64,000 nt of DNA from Marinomonas shanghaiensis (GTDB lineage Bacteria; Pseudomonadota; Gammaproteobacteria; Pseudomonadales; Marinomonadaceae). The stretch is taken from the NCBI RefSeq assembly GCF_003259175.1, contig NZ_QGOK01000005.1, forward strand, positions 62,001 through 126,000, written 5' to 3'. The notes under the pieces were generated by a model. The model made no database searches, was not told the origin of the DNA, and saw nothing but the letters and a program-made list of their open reading frames with translations. This document shows positions 9,492 to 19,062 of this stretch, piece after piece; within the stretch, counting starts at the first letter, position 1, and each line of letters begins with the position of its first letter. The position numbers and the translations under genes are program-made.

Positions 9492-10185
9492 CGAGTTGAC
9501 CTCCTTGTACCAAGAACTCATCTCTAGAAATAGGCTCGAATCGCACGGAATCGCCCATGGCAATCAGGGCGAGGTTTTTGCTGCCCCAATCAATTAAATT
9601 GATAGGCGTACGGCCAATAATTTGCCATCCACCAGGTGTTACGCTGGGATAAACGGCGGTTTGGTTTTCAGCCAAGGCGACGCTGCCAACCGGAACCTTT
9701 AGACGTGGCGTGGTCTTTCTGGGGACATGAAGTTCATCTGGCGTATTGCCTAAGAAGGCAAATCCTGGTGTAAAACCAATGGCGTAGGCGCGATAGGTCG
9801 TCTCGTGGTGGCGCTTAATCACTTCGTCGATACTCAGCTTGCAATGGTTGGCAACGTTTTCGATATCTGGCCCAACTTCCTTGCCGTAATACACGGGAAT
9901 CACCACTTCACGCTGATCTTTGATTGAGAAATCGTTGGGGTCAATGACGTCGATGGTTTGGCGAATGGTTTTAAACATCGCAAAGCGGTCGTAATGATCG
10001 TCATCAAACACGACTAACAAGGTGGTGTAAGAGGGCACCAAATCCACAATGCCCGATAGCTTTGCCAAATGCTGTGTCACTTGAGCAATGTAGTTAGACG
10101 TTGCTTCACTGATCACCTGACTAAAGGTTAACAAGCAGGCCTGATTACTGACCATGTCTATGTGTGGAAAATCGTCACGTTTCAT
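9481..10185 (-). CDS. pxpB: 5-oxoprolinase subunit B (KipI-like)
   Basis: 234 residues of normal family length. Family blocks are visible: YTTLLVVFD, then IGFTPGFAFLGNTP, PRKTTPRLKVPVGSVA and VYPSVTPGGWQIIGRTP. The homologue in Bacillus, KipI, was first known as a kinase inhibitor; beside pxpA and pxpC the metabolic role in 5-oxoproline cleavage is far likelier. The gene follows pxpA by three bases and overlaps pxpC. Confidence 0.93.
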   Translation of the reverse strand: MKRDDFPHIDMVSNQACLLTFSQVISEATSNYIAQVTQHLAKLSGIVDLVPSYTTLLVVFDDDHYDRFAMFKTIRQTIDVIDPNDFSIKDQREVVIPVYYGKEVGPDIENVANHCKLSIDEVIKRHHETTYRAYAIGFTPGFAFLGNTPDELHVPRKTTPRLKVPVGSVALAENQTAVYPSVTPGGWQIIGRTPINLIDWGSKNLALIAMGDSVRFEPISRDEFLVQGGQLDGF

Positions 10186-10188
10186 GCG

Positions 10189-10956
10189 TTATTTCACGTT
10201 TGCTTTGGTGGGTTGAGACAGGCTTAAGCGATCCACTAAAGAGCGAATACGGGTGACAGCTTCCAGTGCATGAGCACCATCACCGTGGACACAAATGGTA
10301 TCTGCATGGATTGCAATCTGTTTACCTGACGCCGTTGTTAGAATGCCTGTTTCACATAATTGCTCGACTTGTTTTTCGATCAAATCAAAACTGGCGTGAA
10401 CCGCATTGGGCTCTTTGCGTGGCGTAAGTCGACCTTCGTCTGTGTATAAACGGTCAGAGAAGGCTTCGAACCAAACGCTTAGACCGTATTTCTTTGCCAT
10501 TTTTTTTATTTCAGGGGCTTCTGGCACCGCCATGACCATCAGGGGCAAGGTGGCATCTAGCTCGCTCACCGCTTGCATAACGGTCTCTAACACCGAAAAG
10601 TCCGCCATCATGGTGTTGTACAAAGCTCCGTGTGGCTTGACGTAATCGACTTGGGTATTTTGGCTATCGCAGATGCCTTTTAACGCGCCAATTTGGTACT
10701 GAATAATGGCTTTAAGTTCCGTTGGCGCGATGTCCATATTGCGACGGCCAAAACCGACTAAATCAGGGTAGGCTGGGTGCGCACCAATCGTGACATTGTG
10801 TTGTTTTGCTAAAGCAACCGTTTTTGCCATGGTCAGTGGATCCGATGCATGAAAGCCGCAGGCGATGTTTGCTTGATCAACAAAAGGCATGATTTTATCG
10901 TCTAGGCCCATTTTCCAAGCGCCGAACGCCTCGCCCATATCGCAATTTAATTTCAT
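10189..10956 (-). CDS. pxpA: 5-oxoprolinase subunit A (LamB/YcsF family)
   Basis: 255 residues. It begins MKLNCDMGEAFGAWKMG, the family's N-terminal signature, followed by ANIACGFHASDP, IGAHPAYPDLVGFGRR, YVKPHGALYN and ICVHGDGAHA. All conserved His/Asp positions of the family appear intact. AAGGAG stands at a normal distance before the ATG. It is the fourth transcribed gene after dctPQM, followed at once by pxpB and pxpC. Confidence 0.94.
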   Translation of the reverse strand: MKLNCDMGEAFGAWKMGLDDKIMPFVDQANIACGFHASDPLTMAKTVALAKQHNVTIGAHPAYPDLVGFGRRNMDIAPTELKAIIQYQIGALKGICDSQNTQVDYVKPHGALYNTMMADFSVLETVMQAVSELDATLPLMVMAVPEAPEIKKMAKKYGLSVWFEAFSDRLYTDEGRLTPRKEPNAVHASFDLIEKQVEQLCETGILTTASGKQIAIHADTICVHGDGAHALEAVTRIRSLVDRLSLSQPTKANVK

Positions 10957-10976
10957 GAGTAACTCCTTTTTCTGGC

Positions 10977-12284
10977 CTAGTTTTGGGACATGGTCGTTGG
11001 TAAGTAAGTGACTATTTCAGGAAAGATACTGATCAACAGAATAGCCAGACCGATGAGTAAAAAGAAAGGCAGTGCGGCTTTGGCGACATATAAAATATTT
11101 TTCCCTGTCAGTGCCTGAATCACAAAAAGATTGAAGCCAACGGGCGGGGTGATTTGTGACATTTCAACCACCAATACGATGAAAATACCAAACCATAACA
11201 GATCAATATTAGCCGCTTGTACCATGGGTAAGATGACCGCCACAGTGAGGACTACGACAGAAATGCCATCTAAAAAGCAGCCTAAAATCACAAACAAAAC
11301 GGTCAGGTATAAGATCAATTCCATCGGCGATAACGACATGCCGGAAATCCACAATGCTAACGCTTTAGGGATGCCTAAAAAGCCCATCGCGAGTGTTAAA
11401 AAATGCGCGCCAACTAGGATGAAGCCAATCATACAAGAGCTTTTGACGGCCCCTAATAAACTGTCCATAAAGCTGTGGCGGCTAAGAGATCCGGTACAAG
11501 CGGCCAGAACCAGCGCACCGGTAACGCCAATGGCGGCGGCTTCGGTTGGTGTCGTGATACCGCCGTAAATGGAGCCTAATACGAAACCGATTAAACCGAC
11601 TACCGGCAAGAGTTTGCGCAAGCCTTTGACGCGCGCTGACCAGCTGGTCTCATGCCCTGTTGTTTTCGGCAATTCGTCTTTGTGTACATAGCCCCAAATC
11701 ATGGTAAAGCCCATAAACAGAGACACTAACAACAGACCAGGTAACGCCCCTGCAATGAATAAACGCGCAATAGAGACTTCTGCTGCCACACCATAAACAA
11801 TCAAAATAATCGATGGCGGAATCAGCAGACCTAAAGTGCCCGAGCCTGCTAAGGTGCCGATGGCCATACGGTCGCTGTAACCTTGTTTGCGAAGCTCTGG
11901 TAACGTCATGCGCCCAATAGTGGCGGCGGTGGCCGCAGAAGATCCAGACACCGCTGCAAAAATGCCACAGCTGAGAATATTCACATGCAGTAATTTTCCG
12001 GGTACACCACCTAACCAAGGTGACAAACCTTTGAACAAATCTTCGGACAAGCGCGTACGAAACAGCACTTCGCCCATCCAAATAAACAGCGGTAAAGCGG
12101 TCAGTGACCATGCGGTGCTCGCGCCCCAGCTAGAGGTAGCGAACAGTAAATCCACTTGATAATTTTCAGACAGAATTAACCCTAAACCACCGATGGCGAT
12201 AAGGGTAAAAGAGACCCAAACGCCCAGTGACAAAAGCGCAAGCATGGCGAACGCCAATAAAATAGAGATCCACATCATGTCCAT
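10977..12284 (-). CDS. dctM: TRAP transporter large permease (DctM family)
   Basis: 435 residues, almost entirely hydrophobic, with about 12 predicted helices. It has the DctM-type segment GSSAATAATIGRMTLPELRKQGYS and the late MSQITPPVGFNLFVIQ motif. It forms the Na+-driven membrane channel with DctQ. Its start overlaps the dctQ stop (TAATG). Linkage to pxpABC makes 5-oxoproline, or a compound converted to it, the likely substrate (inference). Confidence 0.93.
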   Translation of the reverse strand: MDMMWISILLAFAMLALLSLGVWVSFTLIAIGGLGLILSENYQVDLLFATSSWGASTAWSLTALPLFIWMGEVLFRTRLSEDLFKGLSPWLGGVPGKLLHVNILSCGIFAAVSGSSAATAATIGRMTLPELRKQGYSDRMAIGTLAGSGTLGLLIPPSIILIVYGVAAEVSIARLFIAGALPGLLLVSLFMGFTMIWGYVHKDELPKTTGHETSWSARVKGLRKLLPVVGLIGFVLGSIYGGITTPTEAAAIGVTGALVLAACTGSLSRHSFMDSLLGAVKSSCMIGFILVGAHFLTLAMGFLGIPKALALWISGMSLSPMELILYLTVLFVILGCFLDGISVVVLTVAVILPMVQAANIDLLWFGIFIVLVVEMSQITPPVGFNLFVIQALTGKNILYVAKAALPFFLLIGLAILLISIFPEIVTYLPTTMSQN

Positions 12285-12802
12285 TAGATTTCCTCCAACG
12301 ACAGAGCGTCTTCGTGTTCACTGTAAGTGGGTTTTTTGCCTCGGATAAGCATGACTAAGGCATCTAAAATGGCCAAGGTCAGGGCTATGACGCCTAGAGC
12401 AACAGGGATTTGAGGAATCCACAGCGGGATAGGGATATAGCCATAGGAGACCTCATTGTAAATATAGGATTCGTACACCATGTAACCGCAGGCGTAGGAC
12501 AAATAGCACAGCAGCACGAAGGATAAGGTCAAAATAATGCCTTCTTGTATCTTGCGTGGGGTGGAGGAAAATCGCTGTATTAATAAGGTCACGCGGATGT
12601 GACCGCCTTCACGAAAGGTGTAAGCCAACCCAAGAAAGGTCGACGCCGCCAGTGCATAACCGGCGAAATCCTCCGCAGAAGGGACAATAAAACCAAATAA
12701 ACGACCGATGATTTGTGCTAATAACAGCAAGGTAATAATAACGATACACAAACCAGACAGTAGGCCAGAGCATTGGTAAAGCTTTTCTTTGAATTGGCTC
12801 AT
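12284..12802 (-). CDS. dctQ: TRAP transporter small permease (DctQ family)
   Basis: 172 residues from ATG 12802 (MSQFKEKLYQ); an open extension to 12841 has no better ribosome site and runs into the palindromic element. Four helices are predicted, with the family's FREGGHIRVTLL segment between helices 2 and 3. It pairs with DctM. It is separated from dctP by an imperfect palindrome that may uncouple its level from that of the binding protein. Confidence 0.9.
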   Translation of the reverse strand: MSQFKEKLYQCSGLLSGLCIVIITLLLLAQIIGRLFGFIVPSAEDFAGYALAASTFLGLAYTFREGGHIRVTLLIQRFSSTPRKIQEGIILTLSFVLLCYLSYACGYMVYESYIYNEVSYGYIPIPLWIPQIPVALGVIALTLAILDALVMLIRGKKPTYSEHEDALSLEEI

Positions 12803-12832
12803 AATGTTCACTTTTTTGAGAAGCAATGAGAG

Positions 12833-12925
12833 AACCCCCACCTAGCCTCCCCCTTAACAGGGAGATGAGTGAGCGGGTTTGTTCCCTCCCCTTATGTCTT
12901 TGAAGGGGAGGGCTAGGGTGGGGTT
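12833..12925. repeat. Imperfect palindromic intergenic element between dctP and dctQM
   Basis: The left arm (AACCCCCACCTAGCCTCCCC, from 12833) and right arm (GGGGAGGGCTAGGGTGGGGTT, read as its inverse, ending near 12925) are reverse complements with few mismatches; the middle adds nested CCCTCCCC/GGGGAGGG blocks. It resembles REP/ERIC-like palindromes. Its place between a binding-protein gene and its permease genes is where such elements often sit. No second copy is seen in this window. Confidence 0.7.
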
Positions 12926-12937
12926 CGTTATAGAGAC

Positions 12938-13915
12938 TTAGTTTTGGTAACGGGTCAGGATTTCACCAATCTCTTTTGGTGCTTCGGCTTTCCATTCTTC
13001 CGTCATTGTTTTGCCTATGGCTTTGAGTTCTTCAACTAGTTGTGGTGATGGATCCGATACGGTCATACCATTTTCCACTAAGGTTGCCTTGTCTTTTTCT
13101 GCACGCGCGGCCACTTTTGTCCAGCCTGCCGCTTCCGCGTTTTTCGCCGCATCCAGTACGACTTGCTGAGTGGCTTTATCCAAACGACGGAAAGCGCGTT
13201 TGTTTACGACGATGATGTTTTTAGGAATCCATGCTTTGATGTCTGTGTAATTGTTTACATAATCCCATGCTTGGCTATCCACCCCCGTCGATGGCGACGT
13301 GATCATGGCTTGGATAATCCCAGTGCTCATTGCTTGAGGGATATCAGGCACTTGAATGGTCGTTGGCGTTGTGCCCATTAAATCGGCTAGACGTGAGGTA
13401 GACGGGCTGTAGGCACGCATTTTTTGACCTTTCAAGTCGGCAAGGCTGGTCACGGGATCTTTGCTGTAAAGGCTTTGTGCTGGCCAGGCGACCGTATAAA
13501 GCAGCATCATGCCGTCTTTATCCAATTGTTGTGAAACAGCCGGTTTTGCGGCTTCCCATAGTTTCTTGGCGTCTTCAAACGACGTCGCTAAAAAAGGAAT
13601 GTTATCGTGTTTATAAATAGGATTTTCATTGCCTAAAATACCTAAGAAGACCTCGCCAATTTGCACTTGTCCAGATTTAATAGAACGAGGGATCTCTGTG
13701 TGTTTAACCAAAGCACCACCAGAGTGAACGGTAATATCCAGCTCACCCTTGGTGTTGTCTTTGATTTCTTTGGCAAAGTCGTAGGCAATTTGAGTCGGCA
13801 AATTACCATCACCGTACGGGGTCGGCATGTGCCATTTTTCGGCAAAGCTGGCTGTCGATGTAAGACCGCCAATCGCGACGCCACCGATTAGTAAAGCATG
13901 GGTAAGTTTTGACAT
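12938..13915 (-). CDS. dctP: TRAP transporter substrate-binding protein (DctP family)
   Basis: 325 residues with a signal peptide ending near residue 25 (STASFA). DctP hallmarks include the LKGQKMRAYSPSTSRLADLMG block, in which an Arg normally pairs with the substrate carboxylate, and PQAMSTGIIQAMITSP. It delivers a carboxylate-type ligand to DctQM. The pxpABC genes that follow point to 5-oxoproline or a related pyrrolidone acid, but the ligand is inferred. The gene lies 94 bases after the DUF1445 gene on the same strand. Confidence 0.92.
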   Translation of the reverse strand: MSKLTHALLIGGVAIGGLTSTASFAEKWHMPTPYGDGNLPTQIAYDFAKEIKDNTKGELDITVHSGGALVKHTEIPRSIKSGQVQIGEVFLGILGNENPIYKHDNIPFLATSFEDAKKLWEAAKPAVSQQLDKDGMMLLYTVAWPAQSLYSKDPVTSLADLKGQKMRAYSPSTSRLADLMGTTPTTIQVPDIPQAMSTGIIQAMITSPSTGVDSQAWDYVNNYTDIKAWIPKNIIVVNKRAFRRLDKATQQVVLDAAKNAEAAGWTKVAARAEKDKATLVENGMTVSDPSPQLVEELKAIGKTMTEEWKAEAPKEIGEILTRYQN

Positions 13916-14009
13916 AGTTTTGTTCCTCTTCTCAGTATTATTTGTTTTTTATTATCAATGATGCAGGATCAGTTGCCTGCATTGGTTGCGCTTATCCGTT
14001 TAGGGAAAA

Positions 14010-14810
14010 CTAAAGAACCGCAAGATCCGTGTCTAATATATCGGTCACCAGCATTTTTCCTGGTGCATGAGTAATACAGATCGGCGGTTTTGCATTACGA
14101 ATAGCCACCTGGGGAGTCACGCCACAAGCCCAAAAGACAGGGACTTCGCCGTCTTTTACGCTGACAGCATCGCCATAGTCAGGTTGACTTAAATCTTTGA
14201 TACCAATGTCTTGTGGCGAACCAAAGTGCAGTGGTGAGCCATGCGCTTTGGGGAAGCGTGTGGTGATTTGAATGGCACGAATGGCATCTTTTGGCACATA
14301 AGGACGCATGGTCACGACGGTGTTACCAAAAAAACGTCCGGCTGGTACGGTCGCAATATTGGTTTCAAACATAGAGACATTGACGTCTTCTTCGATGTTT
14401 CGTGGCGTCAGTCCGGCTTGCGATAAAGCGTGTTCAAAAGAAAAAGAGCAGCCTAATACAAACGCCACCATGTCGTCTTGCCATAAGTCTTCTATATCTG
14501 AGCGACTTTCGACTTTTTCGCCATTGCGATACACGTAGTATTCTGGAATATCGTGACGCATATCTATGTCATCACCCAGTTCAGGCATTCTAAAATCTCC
14601 GACTTCAGAGACGCCAATTAACGGGCAAGATACGGGGTTTTTTTGGCAATACAATAGGAAGTCGTTTGCCCAATCGGCAGGCAAAATCACCACGTTCCCT
14701 TGCATGGCGCCTTGCGCTAAGCCGCTAGTAACCCCAGTGTGTGTTTTACTGCGGATTGCTTGGCGTAAATCAGACGTTTGTTGCAGTAAGGGTGATAGAG
14801 CTTTTTTCAT
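14010..14810 (-). CDS. DUF1445 family protein (YcsI-like, putative hydro-lyase)
   Basis: 267 residues from ATG 14810, chosen because GAGGAA stands seven bases before it and because family members start close to the LRQAIRS block; the frame stays open to 14906. Conserved segments: [46 protein letters not shown] and [10 protein letters not shown]. Bacillus ycsI also sits with ycsF (pxpA), kipI and kipA, so this is a conserved association. A DUF1445 domain occurs in the mitochondrial D-glutamate cyclase, which makes 5-oxo-D-proline; a role in feeding 5-oxoproline to PxpABC is therefore attractive but unproven. Confidence 0.85.
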   Translation of the reverse strand: MKKALSPLLQQTSDLRQAIRSKTHTGVTSGLAQGAMQGNVVILPADWANDFLLYCQKNPVSCPLIGVSEVGDFRMPELGDDIDMRHDIPEYYVYRNGEKVESRSDIEDLWQDDMVAFVLGCSFSFEHALSQAGLTPRNIEEDVNVSMFETNIATVPAGRFFGNTVVTMRPYVPKDAIRAIQITTRFPKAHGSPLHFGSPQDIGIKDLSQPDYGDAVSVKDGEVPVFWACGVTPQVAIRNAKPPICITHAPGKMLVTDILDTDLAVL

Positions 14811-15014
14811 TAACGCTTTCCTCATTTTTGCCACATTGTGTTTTATTAAGATTAGATCTAGCCACCACAAAAAGTCTAATCGTGTTTTTTTGGGTGTTTT
14901 GATCAATTTTTTTTATCAAAGGTTCTGGTCGGCGACTTTTTATGAGCATTCGTTCTTTGACGGAGTCCGTGAAAGGCGGTACTTTTCAAATCAAATTATA
15001 CGAACAGTGGGCTA

Positions 15015-16295
15015 ATGATGACGCAACCAAAACCATCGAATCTTGCTTGGCAGGACCGAGATCTTATTACCAAGTGGAAGAGTGCTTTAGATATTATTGA
15101 AACAAAAGGACAGTCCGTGTTCACTGAACTGTTTGATTATGTTGAGCCTCAACAAGGCCCCTTACATGGGGCGATTATTTCGATAAAAGACCTATTTCAG
15201 GTACAAGGCTATAAGACGCAAGCAGGATCGATTTTTTTGGACGCGACACCTGCAGAGCATGACGCTGCTGCGGTGGCGTTGTTAAGAAAAGCGGGGGCGA
15301 GCTTGTTGGGTCACACCAATATGACAGAATTGGCGTACTCAGGGCTAGGGCTGAATCCACATTACGGCTCGCCGGATAATCCGATGAATGCAGGCCGCAT
15401 TACGGGCGGATCAACCAGTGGCGGTGCGGCGTCGGTTGCTTTGGGGGTGGCGGATGCCGCGTTAGGAACCGATACTGGGGGGTCATTGCGCATACCGGCG
15501 GCGTTTTGTGGTTTGACAGGATTTAAACCTTCCCAACAAACGGTCTCTAGAGAAGGTTGTTTGCCATTATCATATTCACTTGATTCAGTCGGTCCAATAG
15601 CGAAAACAGTAGATGAGTGTGAGTTGCTCTGGCAGGTATTGTCTGGCGTTGCGCCATTAGGCGAGACAAGCAAAAGCGCGAAAGCGGATCCATTACGTAT
15701 TGTTGTGCCAAGTAACTTTGGCATGAATGATTTAGATGCGCTGGTTGACGGCGGTTTTGTCGAGACATTAGCTCAGCTTGAAGCCGCAGGCGTGGTGATC
15801 GAACGGCGTTTTATCGGGGCTTTAGAAACCTACAAAACCTTGCCTGTTTGGCAGTTCTCAGCGTTTGAAAGTCAGGCTTTTTACAGTCAACAGTATGATC
15901 TAGACATCGCCAACATTGATCCGCGGGTGGCGTCTCGTATCGCTCGCGCTAACACCATTACCGCTGAGGATTTTCAGCAGACTCAAACGGCTCGTAAGGC
16001 GTTTATTCAACAGATGTCAGAGGATGAACCAAATACGGTTTTCTTGTTGCCAACTGTTGCTGTGGTCGCGCCTACTTTGACGGATTTAGCCGAAGACTCA
16101 GAATACGACCGGTTAAACCTGTTATGCCTGCGTAATACGTCGTTAGCCAATGTGTTAAACGGCTGCAGCATTTCTTTGCCGTTTCGATTTAAAAATGAGC
16201 CAATAGGGCTGATGCTGACAGCAGGTAATGGTAAGGATCAAGCGTTATTAGATTTAGCGAAACAATGGCAATCTATCATCAAAGACTCGTTATGA
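15015..16295 (+). CDS. Amidase signature family hydrolase
   Basis: 426 residues (a second ATG follows at once). The catalytic Lys58 is in ISIKDLFQVQG, the Ser-rich loop GGSTSGG at 131-137 and the nucleophile Ser157 in GTDTGGSLRIP, so the Ser-cisSer-Lys triad is intact. The length fits single-domain amidases rather than GatA (about 480). It is divergent from the DUF1445/TRAP/pxp operon across 204 bases and may release an acid for that pathway, for example from an amide. Substrate unknown. Its last codons overlap the end of the convergent LysR gene by six bases. Confidence 0.85.
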   Translation: MMTQPKPSNLAWQDRDLITKWKSALDIIETKGQSVFTELFDYVEPQQGPLHGAIISIKDLFQVQGYKTQAGSIFLDATPAEHDAAAVALLRKAGASLLGHTNMTELAYSGLGLNPHYGSPDNPMNAGRITGGSTSGGAASVALGVADAALGTDTGGSLRIPAAFCGLTGFKPSQQTVSREGCLPLSYSLDSVGPIAKTVDECELLWQVLSGVAPLGETSKSAKADPLRIVVPSNFGMNDLDALVDGGFVETLAQLEAAGVVIERRFIGALETYKTLPVWQFSAFESQAFYSQQYDLDIANIDPRVASRIARANTITAEDFQQTQTARKAFIQQMSEDEPNTVFLLPTVAVVAPTLTDLAEDSEYDRLNLLCLRNTSLANVLNGCSISLPFRFKNEPIGLMLTAGNGKDQALLDLAKQWQSIIKDSL

Positions 16296-17195
16296 TGTTT
16301 GTTTCTTGTTGTATTCCTCGGCTGCGATCACGGCAATATTGGTTGCCAGTTCTGCAATAGGGTTAAAAGGTTCGTCGGAATAGGACGCGGTAAAGGTAAG
16401 ATCATTCGGGGTCCAAACGGCTCTTATTTTTCGCAGGCTTCCGGCCTCTAATTCTTTGGTGATCATGATGTTAGGTAATGTAGAAATCCCAACGGCATCA
16501 ATCGCTAAGCTACGACAGGCAGCCAAGGAGGTTGACGCAAAAAAATGCGCTGGTGGTCCATCGAGTTCGCGGAATTTTTGATTGATTTCTACATAGGGTT
16601 TAGTGGCGCGAGCGTACGTGATGATCGGCCATTTGGCCAACTCCTCTAGATACAAGAGCCTGTCTGGCAAATTCAAATTTGGGCTAGCCACCCAAGAAAG
16701 AGCGAAAGTACAAAGCTCTCTGTTGACTATATTGGGTTCAGAAATGGGTCCCATTAAGAGCCCTAAGTCTAACGATCTGTCTTTAATTCCATTGCTCAAA
16801 TTAGCGGTTATATCGACGGTCATTTCCACATCTAAGTTAGGCATATCTTTGTTCAGTCGTGACAAAAAGTCGGGTAGCCATGTATTCACAATGGTTTCAG
16901 AAACTCCCAACCGTAATATGCCCGAATAGGCGGTGGAAAGGCCGGCGCGTTTTCGTAATTGTTCGGTCTGATAAAGAATTTTTTCCACATAAGGAAGTAA
17001 TTCTTTGCCCTTTGATGTCAGCATAATAGGGCTAGAGCCACCTTCCCGTTCGAAAAGTTTGACGCCTAACTCGGCTTCTAAACCAGAGATTCGAGCGGAA
17101 ATGGCCGGTTGGGTTGTGTGCAGTCTTTCTGCTGCTTTGCGGAAATTTCCTAACGAGGCAACCCAAACAAAAGTTTCAAGGCGTTTGTAATTCAC
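16290..17195 (-). CDS. LysR-type transcriptional regulator
   Basis: 301 residues. N-terminal winged helix-turn-helix (FRKAAERLHTTQPAISARIS, residues 18-37, then LEAELGVKLFER) and a periplasmic-binding-like effector domain. It converges on the amidase gene with a six-base overlap. It likely controls the amidase/TRAP/pxp cluster, by position only. Confidence 0.9.
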   Translation of the reverse strand: MNYKRLETFVWVASLGNFRKAAERLHTTQPAISARISGLEAELGVKLFEREGGSSPIMLTSKGKELLPYVEKILYQTEQLRKRAGLSTAYSGILRLGVSETIVNTWLPDFLSRLNKDMPNLDVEMTVDITANLSNGIKDRSLDLGLLMGPISEPNIVNRELCTFALSWVASPNLNLPDRLLYLEELAKWPIITYARATKPYVEINQKFRELDGPPAHFFASTSLAACRSLAIDAVGISTLPNIMITKELEAGSLRKIRAVWTPNDLTFTASYSDEPFNPIAELATNIAVIAAEEYNKKQTS

Positions 17196-17361
17196 GTTGT
17201 TGTTACCTCTAGAGTCGCGAAAAAATAAAACAGTAAGATGGCTTGAAAGGGTATAAGGCTAATCAGATTTCAGCAATCTTTTCGTGAAGTCTTATCAGAG
17301 TCATAGGAGTGGCATAAAGCTTGCGGTATGCTATGGGCACATTTATAGGACCATTTTAATC

Positions 17362-17943
17362 ATGAACAAATTGATTGCATTATTGCTGAAGGGTTTGGTA
17401 GCGGTTTTACCGATTGGTTTGACTGTGTATTTGATCTATTGGTTGTTGGCGACAGGTGAAGCCATCGCTCAGCCTGTTTTATTTTTGCTGATCCCAGATG
17501 CGCTTTATTTCCCCGGCCTAGGCTTGCTTGCCAGCTTGGCGCTATTGGTGCTGACTGGCTTTTTAGTGAATTTATACGGCTTTCGTTATTTAGTGAAATT
17601 AAGCCATAACATTTTCGAACGCATTCCGTTAGTAAAGTCCATTTATGGTGCCATTAAAGACATGATGATGGTGTTTAATCTAGCGGAAAAAAAAGAAATG
17701 AAGAGCGTTGTGTCAATTGAATGGAATGGCGCACAAGTGATTGGCTTTATCACAGGAGAGCAAACTGGAAAGCGGCTGTTTAAAGAGCAAGATTTGGTGG
17801 GGGTCTATGTGCCATTGAGTTATCAAATCGGCGGTATGACGCTGTACATTTCTCGCGATCGTTTGACGGAATTGGATATTGGAGTGGAAGAAGCGATGCG
17901 TCTAGCCTTGACTGCCGGAGTGCAAAGTCGCCCTAAAAAGTGA
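17362..17943 (+). CDS. DUF502 family inner-membrane protein
   Basis: 193 residues from ATG 17362 (MNKLIALLLKGLVAVLPIG); the open extension to 17284 has no family similarity. Two long hydrophobic segments (about 5-30 and 50-75) are followed by the soluble family core RYLVKLSHNIFERIPLVKSI and YGAIKDMM, and later VYVPLSYQIGGMTLYISRDR. No biochemical role is settled for DUF502 proteins. It stands alone. Confidence 0.85.
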   Translation: MNKLIALLLKGLVAVLPIGLTVYLIYWLLATGEAIAQPVLFLLIPDALYFPGLGLLASLALLVLTGFLVNLYGFRYLVKLSHNIFERIPLVKSIYGAIKDMMMVFNLAEKKEMKSVVSIEWNGAQVIGFITGEQTGKRLFKEQDLVGVYVPLSYQIGGMTLYISRDRLTELDIGVEEAMRLALTAGVQSRPKK

Positions 17944-17964
17944 CCCTGTTGATTGGATAAAAAC

Positions 17965-18004
17965 GCAATCAGAACAAAATTTTGCTATAAAGCGTTCTGA
18001 TTGC
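17965..18004. terminator. Candidate bidirectional hairpin between convergent genes
   Basis: GCAATCAGAAC (17965-17975) and GTTCTGATTGC (17994-18004) form a perfect 11-base stem between DUF502 (+) and the glycosyltransferase (-). No strong T-run, so efficiency is doubtful. Confidence 0.45.
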
Positions 18005-18014
18005 CATGCATTTA

Positions 18015-18833
18015 TTAGTGTGTATCTAGGCCTTGTCTTGCCTTAAACATACCTTTTGATTTTCGTTCTAACATATCATTTTCATACTGGCTACCAGTGT
18101 AGTCTCTAGAAGATCGAGTATGGTAAAGATGAAACTGATTCGCTGCGAATTTACAAGACTTTACTTGTAACCCCAATGCTCTAAGCCGCCATTCTATGTC
18201 TGTATCATCGGGTATAGATGTTTCACCATAGCTTTCATCGAAACCATTAATAGCGATTAAGTCGCTTCTGAAACAAGAAAAATTGCAGCCCACAATAGAC
18301 GTGGTTTTAGAATAGATCCATTTTTGGAATAGAGTGCTATGAGGCTTAATATAAATGCCAGCTTCGACATGACCTTCTAAGCAATCCTGCCAAAGGCTGG
18401 GTAGTTTTTGGATATACTTCTGTTCTAATTTTAAGGCGCTCATTTTTCCTGTGCGGATTTCTTCACTGTATTTAGGACCTAAATTAACCCTACGCCCAGC
18501 AAGAGCTTGACCCTTTTTTGCTAATAGAGCATGACTTTCGATAAAGGTACTGTAGGGTAAGCAGTCGCCATCGATGAAAATAATATATTCTCCCGTTGAC
18601 GCTAAAATCGCATTGTTTTGTGATCGTGATTTGCGAATACCAATGTCTTCTTGAGTAGTATGTATTACCTCGAGATCTTTAATCTTGCTGACAAATGCAT
18701 GCATCTCATCACTATTATTGTCCTCGGCGACAATAAGTTCAAAGTTCTTATAGGTTTGTGTTTTGAGCGACTCTACAATCAATGATAAGGCTTCTATGTC
18801 TTTGTAGACCGCAACTATTAAACTGACCTTCAC
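18015..18833 (-). CDS. Glycosyltransferase family 2
   Basis: 272 residues, soluble. GT-A start VSLIVAVYKDIEALSLIVES, then the AEDNNSD segment, the metal-binding FIDGDC motif and a late GFDESYGETSIPDDTDIEWRL block as in galactosyl/chondroitin-type GT2 enzymes. Acceptor and sugar cannot be deduced; no polysaccharide cluster surrounds it, so it may act in LPS-core or protein glycosylation. Confidence 0.85.
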   Translation of the reverse strand: MKVSLIVAVYKDIEALSLIVESLKTQTYKNFELIVAEDNNSDEMHAFVSKIKDLEVIHTTQEDIGIRKSRSQNNAILASTGEYIIFIDGDCLPYSTFIESHALLAKKGQALAGRRVNLGPKYSEEIRTGKMSALKLEQKYIQKLPSLWQDCLEGHVEAGIYIKPHSTLFQKWIYSKTTSIVGCNFSCFRSDLIAINGFDESYGETSIPDDTDIEWRLRALGLQVKSCKFAANQFHLYHTRSSRDYTGSQYENDMLERKSKGMFKARQGLDTH

Positions 18834-19062
18834 TTAATATCCTTCATATCAAAGCTAGTGATTCGCATACCAACTTTATTAAGTTTCGTAGGGTTAAATA
18901 GTAGCATCTATAAAAAGCGAGTCACATCGAAATTTTGTCTGCTAGAGTGCTATTTTAATTGGTAAAGTGGTTTCATTTGCGTTGAAAGCATTGGTGATTA
19001 CGCCTAAGTTCTTTATCATGCACTTCTTTTTTAAGTGTCTCTTTGAATTGATGTTGGTAAGT

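Noticed and set aside
14566..15015. A 149-codon plus-strand frame before the amidase gene
   Set aside because: It is mostly antisense to the DUF1445 gene and then crosses the promoter region; no ribosome site or family likeness.
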